A stretch of DNA of 61,779 bases. It comes from an uncultured Acetobacteraceae bacterium. Its GTDB lineage: Bacteria; Pseudomonadota; Alphaproteobacteria; Acetobacterales; Acetobacteraceae. Where the stretch lies: assembly GCA_937873225.1 (NCBI GenBank), contig CALMVN010000090.1, positions 1 through 61,779 on the forward strand. The letters are read 5' to 3'. Within the stretch, counting starts at the first letter, position 1, and the number at the start of each line of letters is the position of its first letter. The notes under the pieces are model-generated. The model saw only the letters and a list, made by a program, of their open reading frames with translations. It had not been told where the DNA came from and ran no database searches. Of this stretch, positions 8,850 through 16,458 are shown piece after piece. A program made the translations under genes and the position numbers.

Positions 8850-9854
8850 CTAGCGGCCCGGAACGCCGGTGGTGTTGAGGTAGAGCGCATAAACCGACGT
8901 GCTCGCGGCCATGAACAGCCGGTGCCCCTTCCTGCCGCCGAAGCACAGGTTGGCACAGGCTTCCGGCAGGTGCACCTTGCCGAGAAGGTCGCCGTCCGGC
9001 GCGTAGCAGCGCACCCCGTCCTCGGCCGGGTCGGCCCAGCCCATGCTGCACCAGATGTTGCCGTCCACGTCGGCGCGCAGGCCGTCGGTGAAGCCGGGCG
9101 CGAAGTCGTCGGCGAACACCCGGCCGTTGCGCAGCGTGGTCCCGTCGACGTCGAACACCCGGATGTGCGACGGGCCGCCATGGGTGATGCCGCTGTCGAC
9201 CACGTAGAGGCGGCTCTCGTCCGGCGACAGGGCCAGCCCGTTCGGACGGGAAAAGTCGTCGGCGACCACCGTGGCCCGTCCGGTCGCGGGATCGAGCCGA
9301 TACACGTTGCGGCTGATCTCCGACTCCGCCTGGTGCCCCTCGTAGGGCCCGTCGATGCCGTAGCCGGGATCGGTGAACCAGATCGCCCCGTCGTTCGCGA
9401 CGATGACGTCATTCGGCGCGTTCAGGCGGTGGCCCTCGTGGCGGTCCATCAGCACGGTGATCCGCCCGTCCGGCTCGGTGCGCGTCACCCGCCGGGTGTC
9501 GTGCTCGCAGGTCACCAGCCGTCCGCTGCGGTCGCGGGTGTTGCCGTTGGCATGGTGGCTGTGCGCACGGAACACGCTGACGTGCCCGTCATCCTCCAGC
9601 CAGCGCATGATCCGGTTGTTCGGGATGTCGCTCCACAACAGGTAGCCGCCGTCGGCGAAGTACACCGGCCCCTCGGCCCAGCGGAAGCCGGTGGCGATGC
9701 GCTGGATCGCGGCGTTGCCCTGCCTGGCGGTGAACCGCTTGTCGAGCGCCTCGACCGCGGCGTCGGGATAGCGCGTGCCGGGCAGGTCGCCCAGCGGCAG
9801 GGCGGCGTAGCGGCCGAACGGGTGGTCGGCGCTGTGGTGCCCGGTCTCGGTCAT
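8850..9854 (-). CDS. SMP-30/gluconolactonase family lactonase
   Basis: Six-bladed beta-propeller lactonase of 334 residues that would hydrolyse a sugar lactone to the sugar acid. Likely metal ligands can be placed: Glu61 in RWAEGPVY, Asn148 in NAPNDV, Asn205 in SRPNGLALS and Asp257 in FTDGLRADVDGN. No signal peptide is evident, so it is probably cytoplasmic. It is the first gene of the minus-strand cluster with the ABC importer and SDR. The pairing of a dehydrogenase with a lactonase points to a non-phosphorylative oxidation route for the imported sugar. A dehydratase completing such a pathway is not seen here. Confidence 0.9.
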   Translation of the reverse strand: MTETGHHSADHPFGRYAALPLGDLPGTRYPDAAVEALDKRFTARQGNAAIQRIATGFRWAEGPVYFADGGYLLWSDIPNNRIMRWLEDDGHVSVFRAHSHHANGNTRDRSGRLVTCEHDTRRVTRTEPDGRITVLMDRHEGHRLNAPNDVIVANDGAIWFTDPGYGIDGPYEGHQAESEISRNVYRLDPATGRATVVADDFSRPNGLALSPDESRLYVVDSGITHGGPSHIRVFDVDGTTLRNGRVFADDFAPGFTDGLRADVDGNIWCSMGWADPAEDGVRCYAPDGDLLGKVHLPEACANLCFGGRKGHRLFMAASTSVYALYLNTTGVPGR

Positions 9855-10134
9855 GCGTCGTGTCCTCCTGGTTCGTCCCGCCTGGCCTGGGCGATGATCG
9901 ACCCGATCGCGACGCGTCGCCAGGGGCCCAGGCAGGCAGCCTGCGACGTGCCCGCTTCAGGCTAGACACGGCCCGTCCCGGCATCAACCGGATGGAGGCA
10001 GGGCGGCCAACGGCCTGGAAGCGATCACCAGCCGAGCGGCGGGCGAGTTCTTGCCCTGACCGATTGAGCAGGACACGGAGCTTCTGCCCGTCCTGCTGGC
10101 TCCGCTGGTAGCTCGGGGCCCCGACGCGGCGGCA

Positions 10135-10686
10135 TCAGGACCGGCCTGCCGAGCAGAGCGGCACCGGTGATGCCGCGCTCGTCGCCCGGACCAGCGGCTC
10201 GCATATGATGCCGCTGGCGAAGCCGGACGCGGCGCGGTTGGGCCTGCCCGGCCGCACCACCGCCGTCGGCAGGCGTAGGCTGCGCCCGTCGACGAAGCCG
10301 TGCCGGCTGCAGTCCGCGAGCAGCAGGTCGGCCATCGCCGTCTGCGTGCCGTAGGAGCTTCGCGGCTCCCGGACCTGGGTGTCCGGCACGACGGGCGGCA
10401 GGGCGCCACCGAACACCGCGACCGAGCTGGTGGTGACCAGCTTCGCCCCCTGGGCAACACGGATCCGCTCCAGCAGCCCGCGCGTCGCGTCCAGGTTGAC
10501 GCGCATGCCGAGGTCGAACTCCTCCTCCGCCTGCCCGGACACGATCGCGGCGAGGTGGAACGCCACGTCGGTGTCGCGGTCGACCAGCTGCGCGACCGAA
10601 GCGGGATCGGCGAGGTCGCCGGCGACCGGCACCCGACCTCTCCAGAACCACCCGTTCCGCCCAGGCTGTATGACAGGTTTACGCAT
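10135..10686 (-). pseudogene. denD: Truncated D-erythronate dehydrogenase-like remnant (denD family)
   Basis: An open frame of up to 183 codons matches only the middle of the NAD-dependent epimerase/dehydrogenase family that acts on D-erythronate. Recognisable blocks are VAGDLADP, DVAFHLAAIVSG, TTSSVAVFGG, the catalytic SSYGTQ (YxxxK-type position with Thr-Gln-Thr replacing the usual Gln-Lys), RLPTAVVRPGRPN and SGFASGIICEPL. The N-terminal glycine-rich NAD-binding motif (about 60 residues) is missing. The C-terminal third is lost after SPVPL, where the frame ends early in unrelated residues. The catalytic lysine also appears lost. I therefore read it as a decayed gene. It lies beside a GntR regulator and sugar importers, consistent with a former sugar-acid pathway. 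Confidence 0.75.
10665..10675 (-). promoter_or_regulatory. Putative operator/promoter motif TGTCATACAGC, copy 2
   Basis: Exact 11-base match to 8781-8791, again reading toward a minus-strand gene (here the denD remnant), 153 bp upstream of the GntR-family regulator on the other strand. GTAA also occurs a few bases 5' of the motif in both copies. Likely an autoregulatory site of the GntR protein or an extended -10; this is inference from recurrence and position. Confidence 0.4.
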
Positions 10687-10827
10687 CCCTCGCGTCGCCG
10701 CAAGGCGTCCCGTGCTTGCGGCCGGGGAACGGGCGCGGAAGAATGCGTGGTCGTCACTCCTGGCGGCACCCGGTTGATCCGATCGGCGCGTCAGCGCGGG
10801 TCGGCGGGCGGATGGAGGAAGACGGGC

Positions 10828-11598
10828 ATGCAGCTCCACAGCCGGGCCGACCGACTGGCCGAGGCGCTTCGCGAGCGGATCCACGGCGGCGCCCTGCCGC
10901 TCGGGTCCAAGCTCGCCTCCGAACAGACCATCGCCGCCGAGTTCCAGGTCAGCCGCACGGTGGTGCGCGAGGCGGTGGCGCAGCTGAAGTCGGACGGGCT
11001 GCTGGAAACCCGCAAGGGCGCGGCGACCCGGGTGAGCGCGCCGAAGGAGGGGACCGGACGGACCCTGTCGATGCCGCGCTCGATCGACGGGCTGGTCGGC
11101 TTCCTGGAGGTGCGCCGGTCGATCGAGACGGAGATGGCGGCCCTGGCGGCCGCGCGCCGCTCCGAGCGGCAATGCCGGGAGGTGGAGGCGGCCCTGCTGT
11201 CGATCGACCGCGCGACGCGCGACGGCAGCAGCGGCGTGCAGGAGGACCTCGACTTCCACCTTGCGATCGGGCACGCGACCGACAACGCCTACTGGACCCA
11301 GTTCGTCCGCCTGTTCGCAGACCCGATGCGCTCGGCGATCGGGGTGACGCGCGCCAACGAGGCCAGGCGCAAGGACTTCGCGGTGGCGGTGGCGGACGAG
11401 CACCGCCGGATCTACGACGCGATCCTGCACCAGGACCCGGCGGAGGCGCGTGCCGCGGTGCACCTGCACCTCCTGAACGCCGCCGAGCGAATCATGGAGG
11501 CCGACACCGAGTTCTGGCAGCACGAGGGCGGCGACCTGGCACAGCTCTGGGCGACGCACGCCCTGTCGGAGCCGGGCGGCCGCCGAAGGAAACCCTGA
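10828..11598 (+). CDS. GntR-family transcriptional regulator, FadR/FCD type
   Basis: DNA-binding regulator of 256 residues. The N-terminal winged helix-turn-helix spans about 10-70 (LASEQTIAAEFQVSRTVVRE, then a wing). The C-terminal FCD ligand-binding domain shows the usual metal-ligand pattern: Asp and His in DLDFHLAIGHAT, His in DEHRRIYDAI and His in HLHLLNA. The start is ATG 10828, preceded by GGAGGAA at 10814-10820; frames extending upstream are antisense to the denD remnant. It probably responds to a sugar acid and controls the ABC operon just downstream, the importer at 4342-9854, or both. Confidence 0.93.
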   Translation: MQLHSRADRLAEALRERIHGGALPLGSKLASEQTIAAEFQVSRTVVREAVAQLKSDGLLETRKGAATRVSAPKEGTGRTLSMPRSIDGLVGFLEVRRSIETEMAALAAARRSERQCREVEAALLSIDRATRDGSSGVQEDLDFHLAIGHATDNAYWTQFVRLFADPMRSAIGVTRANEARRKDFAVAVADEHRRIYDAILHQDPAEARAAVHLHLLNAAERIMEADTEFWQHEGGDLAQLWATHALSEPGGRRRKP

Positions 11599-11668
11599 TC
11601 CCGGCCGCAACGGCATCCGGACCCGCCGGCGTCGCTCCCTGTTGCGCGTCGCCGCCCGGTTGGCTCAT

Positions 11669-11680
11669 GGTTGCGCAACC
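11669..11680 (+). promoter_or_regulatory. Perfect 12-bp palindrome, putative operator
   Basis: GGTTGCGCAACC is a perfect palindrome 40 bp upstream of the ATG of the second sugar-importer operon, in the 122-bp gap after the GntR gene. Position and symmetry suit a repressor site. No LacI-family gene is in the window, so the cognate protein is unknown. Confidence 0.35.
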
Positions 11681-11720
11681 GAGCGGGCGCCAAGCCGGCC
11701 GGAAAGGGGAGGATCGATTC

Positions 11721-12851
11721 ATGACCACGGCCAGCGCGTCGTATCGGAGCTGCCTGCTGTTCTCCACCTTGGCCCTTGGGCTCGCCTGCGCGGCCCCCGG
11801 CGCCGCCCGGGCCGCGGACCCGTCGAACGCGCAATGCTTCACCCCGGCCAGCAACAGCAACGGCACGGTGAGCATGCCTGCCAAGAAGGGCCCATACCGC
11901 ATCGCCTTTGCCAACGGCTTCATCGGCAACGCGTGGCGGGTGCAGATGCTGCAGACCCTGAAGGCCTACGCGGCGCAGCCGGAGGTGGCGTCGCAGATCA
12001 AGGAGCTGCGCATCGTCAGCGTCGGCACCGACGTGTCGGCGCAGATCGCGGCGATGGACAACTTCATCAGCGCCGGCTTCGACGCCATCCTGATCGACGC
12101 CAACAGCCCCACCGCGTTCAAGCCGGTGATGCGCCGCGCCAAGCAGGCCGGCGTCCTGATCGTCAGCTTCGACAACACGCTCGACCGGACGGCCACGGAA
12201 ACCGACCTGGTGCAGGTGAACCAGGACCAGAAGGCGATGGGCCGCATGATGGGCGAGTGGCTCAACCAGACCATGAAGGAGAAGAAGCGCGTCATCGAGG
12301 TGCGCGGCGTGCCCGGCAACAGCGTCGACCGCGACCGGCACGACGGCTTCCGGGAAGCGATGGCCGAGGATCCGGGCATCCAGGTCTCGGAGGTGGTCGG
12401 CAACTGGGACGACGGCACCGGGCAGAAGGCGGTCGCCGATACCCTGGCCGTGACCGGCGGCGTCGACGGCATCTACACCCAGGGCGGCAGCACCGGCGTC
12501 ACCCACGCCCTGCTGGACAGCCACAAGCCGCTGATCCCGATCGCCGGCGAGGGCGAGAACGGCTTCCGCAAGCTGATCGCGGCCAACAGCAAGGACGGCC
12601 TGCTCGGCGACAGCGCCGGCCAGTCCCCGGCCCTGTCGGCGGTGTCGCTGAAGGTGGCGCTCGCGGTGCTGGGCGGGCAGTCGGTGCCGGCCGAGATCAG
12701 CGTGCCGATCCCGTCGGCCAACTACAAGACGCTCGAGCCCGGCAAGAACTACTTCCCCGAGCTGAGCGACACCTTCTTCGCCGCCCACGACTTTCCGGTG
12801 TGCGACATCAACCTGACCGCGGCGCAGATCACCGGGGTCGCGGCGAAATGA
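11721..12851 (+). CDS. Periplasmic sugar-binding protein (second importer)
   Basis: Binding protein of 376 residues. The signal peptide ends about residue 32 (GAARA before ADPSNAQC). The PYRIAFANGFIGNAWRVQM and FDAILIDANSPTAFKPVM segments belong to periplasmic-binding fold type I, related to ribose/galactose binders. Two cysteines in the mature protein (near residues 37 and 363) could pair. The start at 11721 has a strong GGGGAGGA at 11706-11713. Its stop overlaps the ATPase start (ATGA). Its sequence is well separated from the binding protein at 7672-8682, implying a different sugar. Confidence 0.92.
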   Translation: MTTASASYRSCLLFSTLALGLACAAPGAARAADPSNAQCFTPASNSNGTVSMPAKKGPYRIAFANGFIGNAWRVQMLQTLKAYAAQPEVASQIKELRIVSVGTDVSAQIAAMDNFISAGFDAILIDANSPTAFKPVMRRAKQAGVLIVSFDNTLDRTATETDLVQVNQDQKAMGRMMGEWLNQTMKEKKRVIEVRGVPGNSVDRDRHDGFREAMAEDPGIQVSEVVGNWDDGTGQKAVADTLAVTGGVDGIYTQGGSTGVTHALLDSHKPLIPIAGEGENGFRKLIAANSKDGLLGDSAGQSPALSAVSLKVALAVLGGQSVPAEISVPIPSANYKTLEPGKNYFPELSDTFFAAHDFPVCDINLTAAQITGVAAK

Positions 12852-14404
12852 GCAGCGCCGCCGCATCGGGGGATGCGGCGGCGCGGCCACCGCTGCTGGA
12901 GCTGTCGGACGTGGTCAAGCGCTATGGGCCGGTCACGGCCCTGGCGCATGGCTCCTTGCGTTGCGAGGCGGGCTCGATCCACGCGGTGATGGGCGAGAAC
13001 GGCGCCGGCAAGAGCACCCTGATCAAGATCGTGTCCGGCGTGGTGGCGCCGACCGAAGGCGAGATGCGACTCGACGGCGCGCCGGTCCGCTTCCGAAGCC
13101 CGCTCGACGCGCAGAAGCGCGGCATCGTCTGCGTGTTCCAGGAGCTGTCGCTGCTGCCCGACCTCAGCGTCGCCGACAACATCGGCATCACCGCCCCGCC
13201 GCGCCGGTTCGGCCTGATCGACCGGCGCGCGCAGGTCCGGCAGGCCGAGCGCTGGCTGGCCGAGATCGGCTGCGACGGCATCGACCCGCGGGAGCGCGTG
13301 CGCGACCTGCCGCTGTCGCGCCGGCAGATGGTCGAGATCGCCAAGGCGCTCAGGCACCGCCCGCGCCTGCTGATCCTGGACGAGGCCACGTCCGCGCTGA
13401 CCGCCGACGACGTCGAGCGCGTCGTGGTGCTGCTGCACCGGCTGCGCGCCGAGGGCATGGCGATCCTCTACATCTCGCACCGGATGCACGAGATCCGGAA
13501 GCTCGCCGACACCTGCTCGGTCTATGCCAACGGCCGCCACGTCGAGACCTTTGCGCACGGCACCCGCAGCGAGGCCGAGATCGTGCGCATGATGATCGGC
13601 CGCGAGCTGTCGCAGATGTTCCCGCCGCGGCCGCCCCGCCCAATCGAGGCAGCCGCCCCGGTGCTGGAAGCCCGGGCGCTCACCTGGGAGGACCGCCTGC
13701 GCGGCGTGTCGCTGTCGGTGGCGCCGGGCGAGATCGTCGGGCTCGGCGGGCTGGACGGGCAGGGGCAGCGCGAGTTCCTGCTGGCGCTGTTCGGCTGCCT
13801 GTCCGGCCTCGGCGGCGAGATCCGCGTCGACGGCACGCCCGCCTCCTTCCGTGGCCCGTCGGAGGCGATGGCGGAGCCGGCCCGGCTGGCGCTGATCCCG
13901 GAGGATCGCAAGACCGAGGGGCTGATGCAGCCGATGACGGTGGCCGAGAACCTTTCCGCCGCCACCCTGCGCTCCTGGTGCCGCGGCCCGTTCCTGAACA
14001 ATGTTCACGAACGGCGTGCGGTGGAGGAGATCGTGCGCCGCATGCAGATCAAGGCGGTGCTGGACCTGCCGGTCAGCACCCTGTCCGGCGGCAACCAGCA
14101 GAAGGTGGCGATCGGCAAGTGGCTGCTGGCAGCCCCTCGCGTGCTGCTGCTGTGCGACCCGACCCGCGGCATCGACGTCGGCACCAAGCAGGAGATCTAC
14201 CGCCTGCTGCGCGAGCTCGCCGCCGGCGGCACCGCGGTGCTGCTCCACACCACCGACTACGACGAGCTGATCGGTTTGTGCGACCGGGTGGCGATCTTCT
14301 ATGCCGGCCGGATCAACCGCCTGCTGGAGGGCGACGCCATCACCGAGGAGGCGATCATCGCCGCAGCACTCGACATCGGTGCGGAACGGGAGCGGGCGGC
14401 GTGA
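12848..14404 (+). CDS. Sugar ABC transporter ATPase, fused double-domain
   Basis: Tandem ATPase of 518 residues for the second importer. Domain 1 has Walker A GENGAGKST (about 50-58) and Walker B LLILDEATSAL. Domain 2 has the degenerate P-loop usual for the family (GLDGQGQREFL) and an intact LSGGNQQKV signature. Its Walker B reads LLLCDPTRGID, so the usual Asp-Glu pair is replaced by Cys-Asp. Domain 2 may therefore be catalytically weak, leaving hydrolysis to domain 1. It overlaps the binding-protein gene by ATGA and the first permease by GTGA. Confidence 0.94.
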   Translation: MSSAAASGDAAARPPLLELSDVVKRYGPVTALAHGSLRCEAGSIHAVMGENGAGKSTLIKIVSGVVAPTEGEMRLDGAPVRFRSPLDAQKRGIVCVFQELSLLPDLSVADNIGITAPPRRFGLIDRRAQVRQAERWLAEIGCDGIDPRERVRDLPLSRRQMVEIAKALRHRPRLLILDEATSALTADDVERVVVLLHRLRAEGMAILYISHRMHEIRKLADTCSVYANGRHVETFAHGTRSEAEIVRMMIGRELSQMFPPRPPRPIEAAAPVLEARALTWEDRLRGVSLSVAPGEIVGLGGLDGQGQREFLLALFGCLSGLGGEIRVDGTPASFRGPSEAMAEPARLALIPEDRKTEGLMQPMTVAENLSAATLRSWCRGPFLNNVHERRAVEEIVRRMQIKAVLDLPVSTLSGGNQQKVAIGKWLLAAPRVLLLCDPTRGIDVGTKQEIYRLLRELAAGGTAVLLHTTDYDELIGLCDRVAIFYAGRINRLLEGDAITEEAIIAAALDIGAERERAA

Positions 14405-15384
14405 ACCGCGCGGGCCTCCGCCTGGTCCTGCGTCACAACGCCCTGCCGTTGCTGGCGGGCGTGATCTTCGCCGCCATGTTCGGCCTGTACTTGGCCCTGC
14501 AGCCGAACGGCATACGCACCGACGTGCTGGTGACCGCGTCCAACAAGGGGGTGCTGCTGGCGCTGATCGCGGCCGCGCAGACCCTGCCGGTGCTGACCGG
14601 CGGCATCGACCTGTCGGCCGGTGCGATCGTGGTGCTGTGCAACTGCCTGGCCTCCATCCTGGTCAACGGCAGCGGGCTGCAGATCGCGCTCGGCGTCGTC
14701 GGGGTGCTCGGCGGCGGCCTCGCCGCGGGCGTGTTCAACGCGCTTGCCGTGGTGGTCGGCCGGCTGCAGCCGATCATCGCCACGCTGGCCACCAGCACCA
14801 TGTTCTACGGCGTGTCGCTGCTGCTGCGGCCGAGCCCGGGGGGCGACGTGGACGACGACTTCGCAAGCCGGCTCACCGGCGCGTGGTACGGCATCCCGGT
14901 GAGCCTGATCCTGCTGGGGGCGGTGCTGCTGCTGGTGTGGATGCCGTTCCGCCGTTCCCTCACCGGACGCGGCATCTACGCCGTGGGCTCGGCGGAAGCG
15001 TCCGCCTACATGTCCGGGGTGAAGGTGGCGCCGGCCAAGTTCGCCGCCTATGTCGGCGCCGGCCTGCTGTCCGGCCTGGCCGGGCTGCTGCTGACGCTGA
15101 TCGCGGAGTCGGCGCAGGCGAGCGCGATCCAGGCCGGCGACCTCACCCTGAACAGCATCGCCGCGGTGGTGATCGGCGGCACCTCCCTGTTCGGCGGCGT
15201 GGGCGGCATCGTCGGCTCGGTGCTGGGCGCCTTCATCCTGCGCACCATCGGCGACCTCCTCTTCGTGCTCAAGGCGTCGCCGCTGTGGCAGCCGCTGTTC
15301 CAGGGCCTGATCCTGCTGCTGGCGGTCAGCCTCGGGGCGCTGCCGATGCTCCGGATCCGCAACCGCCTGGAAACCTACCGGTGA
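14401..15384 (+). CDS. Sugar ABC transporter permease A (second importer)
   Basis: RbsC-type permease of 327 residues starting at GTG 14401, overlapping the ATPase stop. The diagnostic LTGGIDLSAGA and AAVVIGGTSLFGG segments are present, with 8-10 hydrophobic helices. The start is supported by the coupled GTGA and by the hydrophobic first helix beginning soon after. It is immediately followed, again with GTGA overlap, by a second different permease, suggesting a heterodimeric channel. Confidence 0.92.
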   Translation: MNRAGLRLVLRHNALPLLAGVIFAAMFGLYLALQPNGIRTDVLVTASNKGVLLALIAAAQTLPVLTGGIDLSAGAIVVLCNCLASILVNGSGLQIALGVVGVLGGGLAAGVFNALAVVVGRLQPIIATLATSTMFYGVSLLLRPSPGGDVDDDFASRLTGAWYGIPVSLILLGAVLLLVWMPFRRSLTGRGIYAVGSAEASAYMSGVKVAPAKFAAYVGAGLLSGLAGLLLTLIAESAQASAIQAGDLTLNSIAAVVIGGTSLFGGVGGIVGSVLGAFILRTIGDLLFVLKASPLWQPLFQGLILLLAVSLGALPMLRIRNRLETYR

Positions 15385-16379
15385 GCGTCCCGGCCGCGAT
15401 GCCGCAGCGCCCGAGGCTGCAGGACAGGGTGCGGGTGCTGCTGCACCGGCTCGATCCGCCGCTGGTGGTGGCGAGCGCCTGCATCCTCGCCATCCTGTTC
15501 GGCGGCTCGCTGTACAACAGCAGCTTCCTGTCGCCGCACTACCTCCTGCAGCAGCTCCAGGTCGCCTCGTTCCTCGGCATCGTCGCCACGGGCGCGATGC
15601 TGGTGATCCTGCTCGGCCATATCGACCTGTCGGTGCCCTGGACCCTCGCGACCGGCGCCATGCTGGCGACCGGGCTCGCCGGCAGCACCCTGGGCGGCAT
15701 CGCCTCCATCCCGATCGCGCTGGCCGTCGGCGCCGCGATCGGCCTGGTGAACGGGCTCGGCGTCACCGTGCTGCGCATCCCCTCGATGATCTTCACCCTT
15801 GGCGTCAACGCGGTGCTGCAGGGACTGATGGTGCTCTACACCGGCGGCTCCGCGCCGCCCTCCTCGGCAGCACCCATCGTGCGCTGGATGTCGGACGGAC
15901 AGCTGCTGCCGGGGATCCCCAACGCGATCCTGGTCTGGGCGGCCGTCGGCGCGTTCGCCGCCGTGCTGCTGCGCGCCACCCCGTTCGGCCGCACCGTGTA
16001 CGCGATCGGCAACCGCGAGCGCGCCGCGTACCTGTCCGGCATGAAGGTCCGCCGCGTGGTGTGCCTGAGCTTCGTGCTGGCCGGCAGCGCCAGCGCGCTC
16101 GCCGGCCTGCTGCTCACCGGCTATGCCGGCAAGGCGTTCCAGGGCATGGGCGACACCTACCTGCTGCCGGCGATCGCCGCGGTGGTGCTGGGCGGCACCA
16201 GCATCGTCGGCGGGCGGGGGAGCTATGCCGGCACCATCATCGGCACGATCCTGATCGTGCTGCTGCAGAGCATGCTGGCGGTGATGCAGATGCCGGACGC
16301 CGGCCGGCAGATCATCTACGGCGCGGTGATCTTCGCAATGCTGCTGCTCTACGGGCGCGGCCGCAGCGGCCAGGCCTGA
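15381..16379 (+). CDS. Sugar ABC transporter permease B (second importer)
   Basis: Second RbsC-type permease, 332 residues, GTG start at 15381 overlapping the previous stop. Its equivalent of the family motif is LLGHIDLSVPW, with His in place of the second glycine, and AAVVLGGTSIVGGRGS is present near the C-terminus. About 35 cytoplasmic residues precede the first helix. It ends the four-gene operon; the next gene is unrelated and has its own signal peptide. Confidence 0.92.
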   Translation: MSVPAAMPQRPRLQDRVRVLLHRLDPPLVVASACILAILFGGSLYNSSFLSPHYLLQQLQVASFLGIVATGAMLVILLGHIDLSVPWTLATGAMLATGLAGSTLGGIASIPIALAVGAAIGLVNGLGVTVLRIPSMIFTLGVNAVLQGLMVLYTGGSAPPSSAAPIVRWMSDGQLLPGIPNAILVWAAVGAFAAVLLRATPFGRTVYAIGNRERAAYLSGMKVRRVVCLSFVLAGSASALAGLLLTGYAGKAFQGMGDTYLLPAIAAVVLGGTSIVGGRGSYAGTIIGTILIVLLQSMLAVMQMPDAGRQIIYGAVIFAMLLLYGRGRSGQA

Positions 16380-16458
16380 CCCCGCCGCTCCGACCCCGCG
16401 GGCTTCACGGCGGCGGCCCCGCATGGCATCCCGGTCCCGCCTCCTGCCAGGATCCCTG

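Noticed and set aside
10300-10827. In-frame upstream extension of the GntR gene to 10300
   Set aside because: The extension is antisense to the denD remnant and precedes the family N-terminus; ATG 10828 has a good ribosome-binding site.
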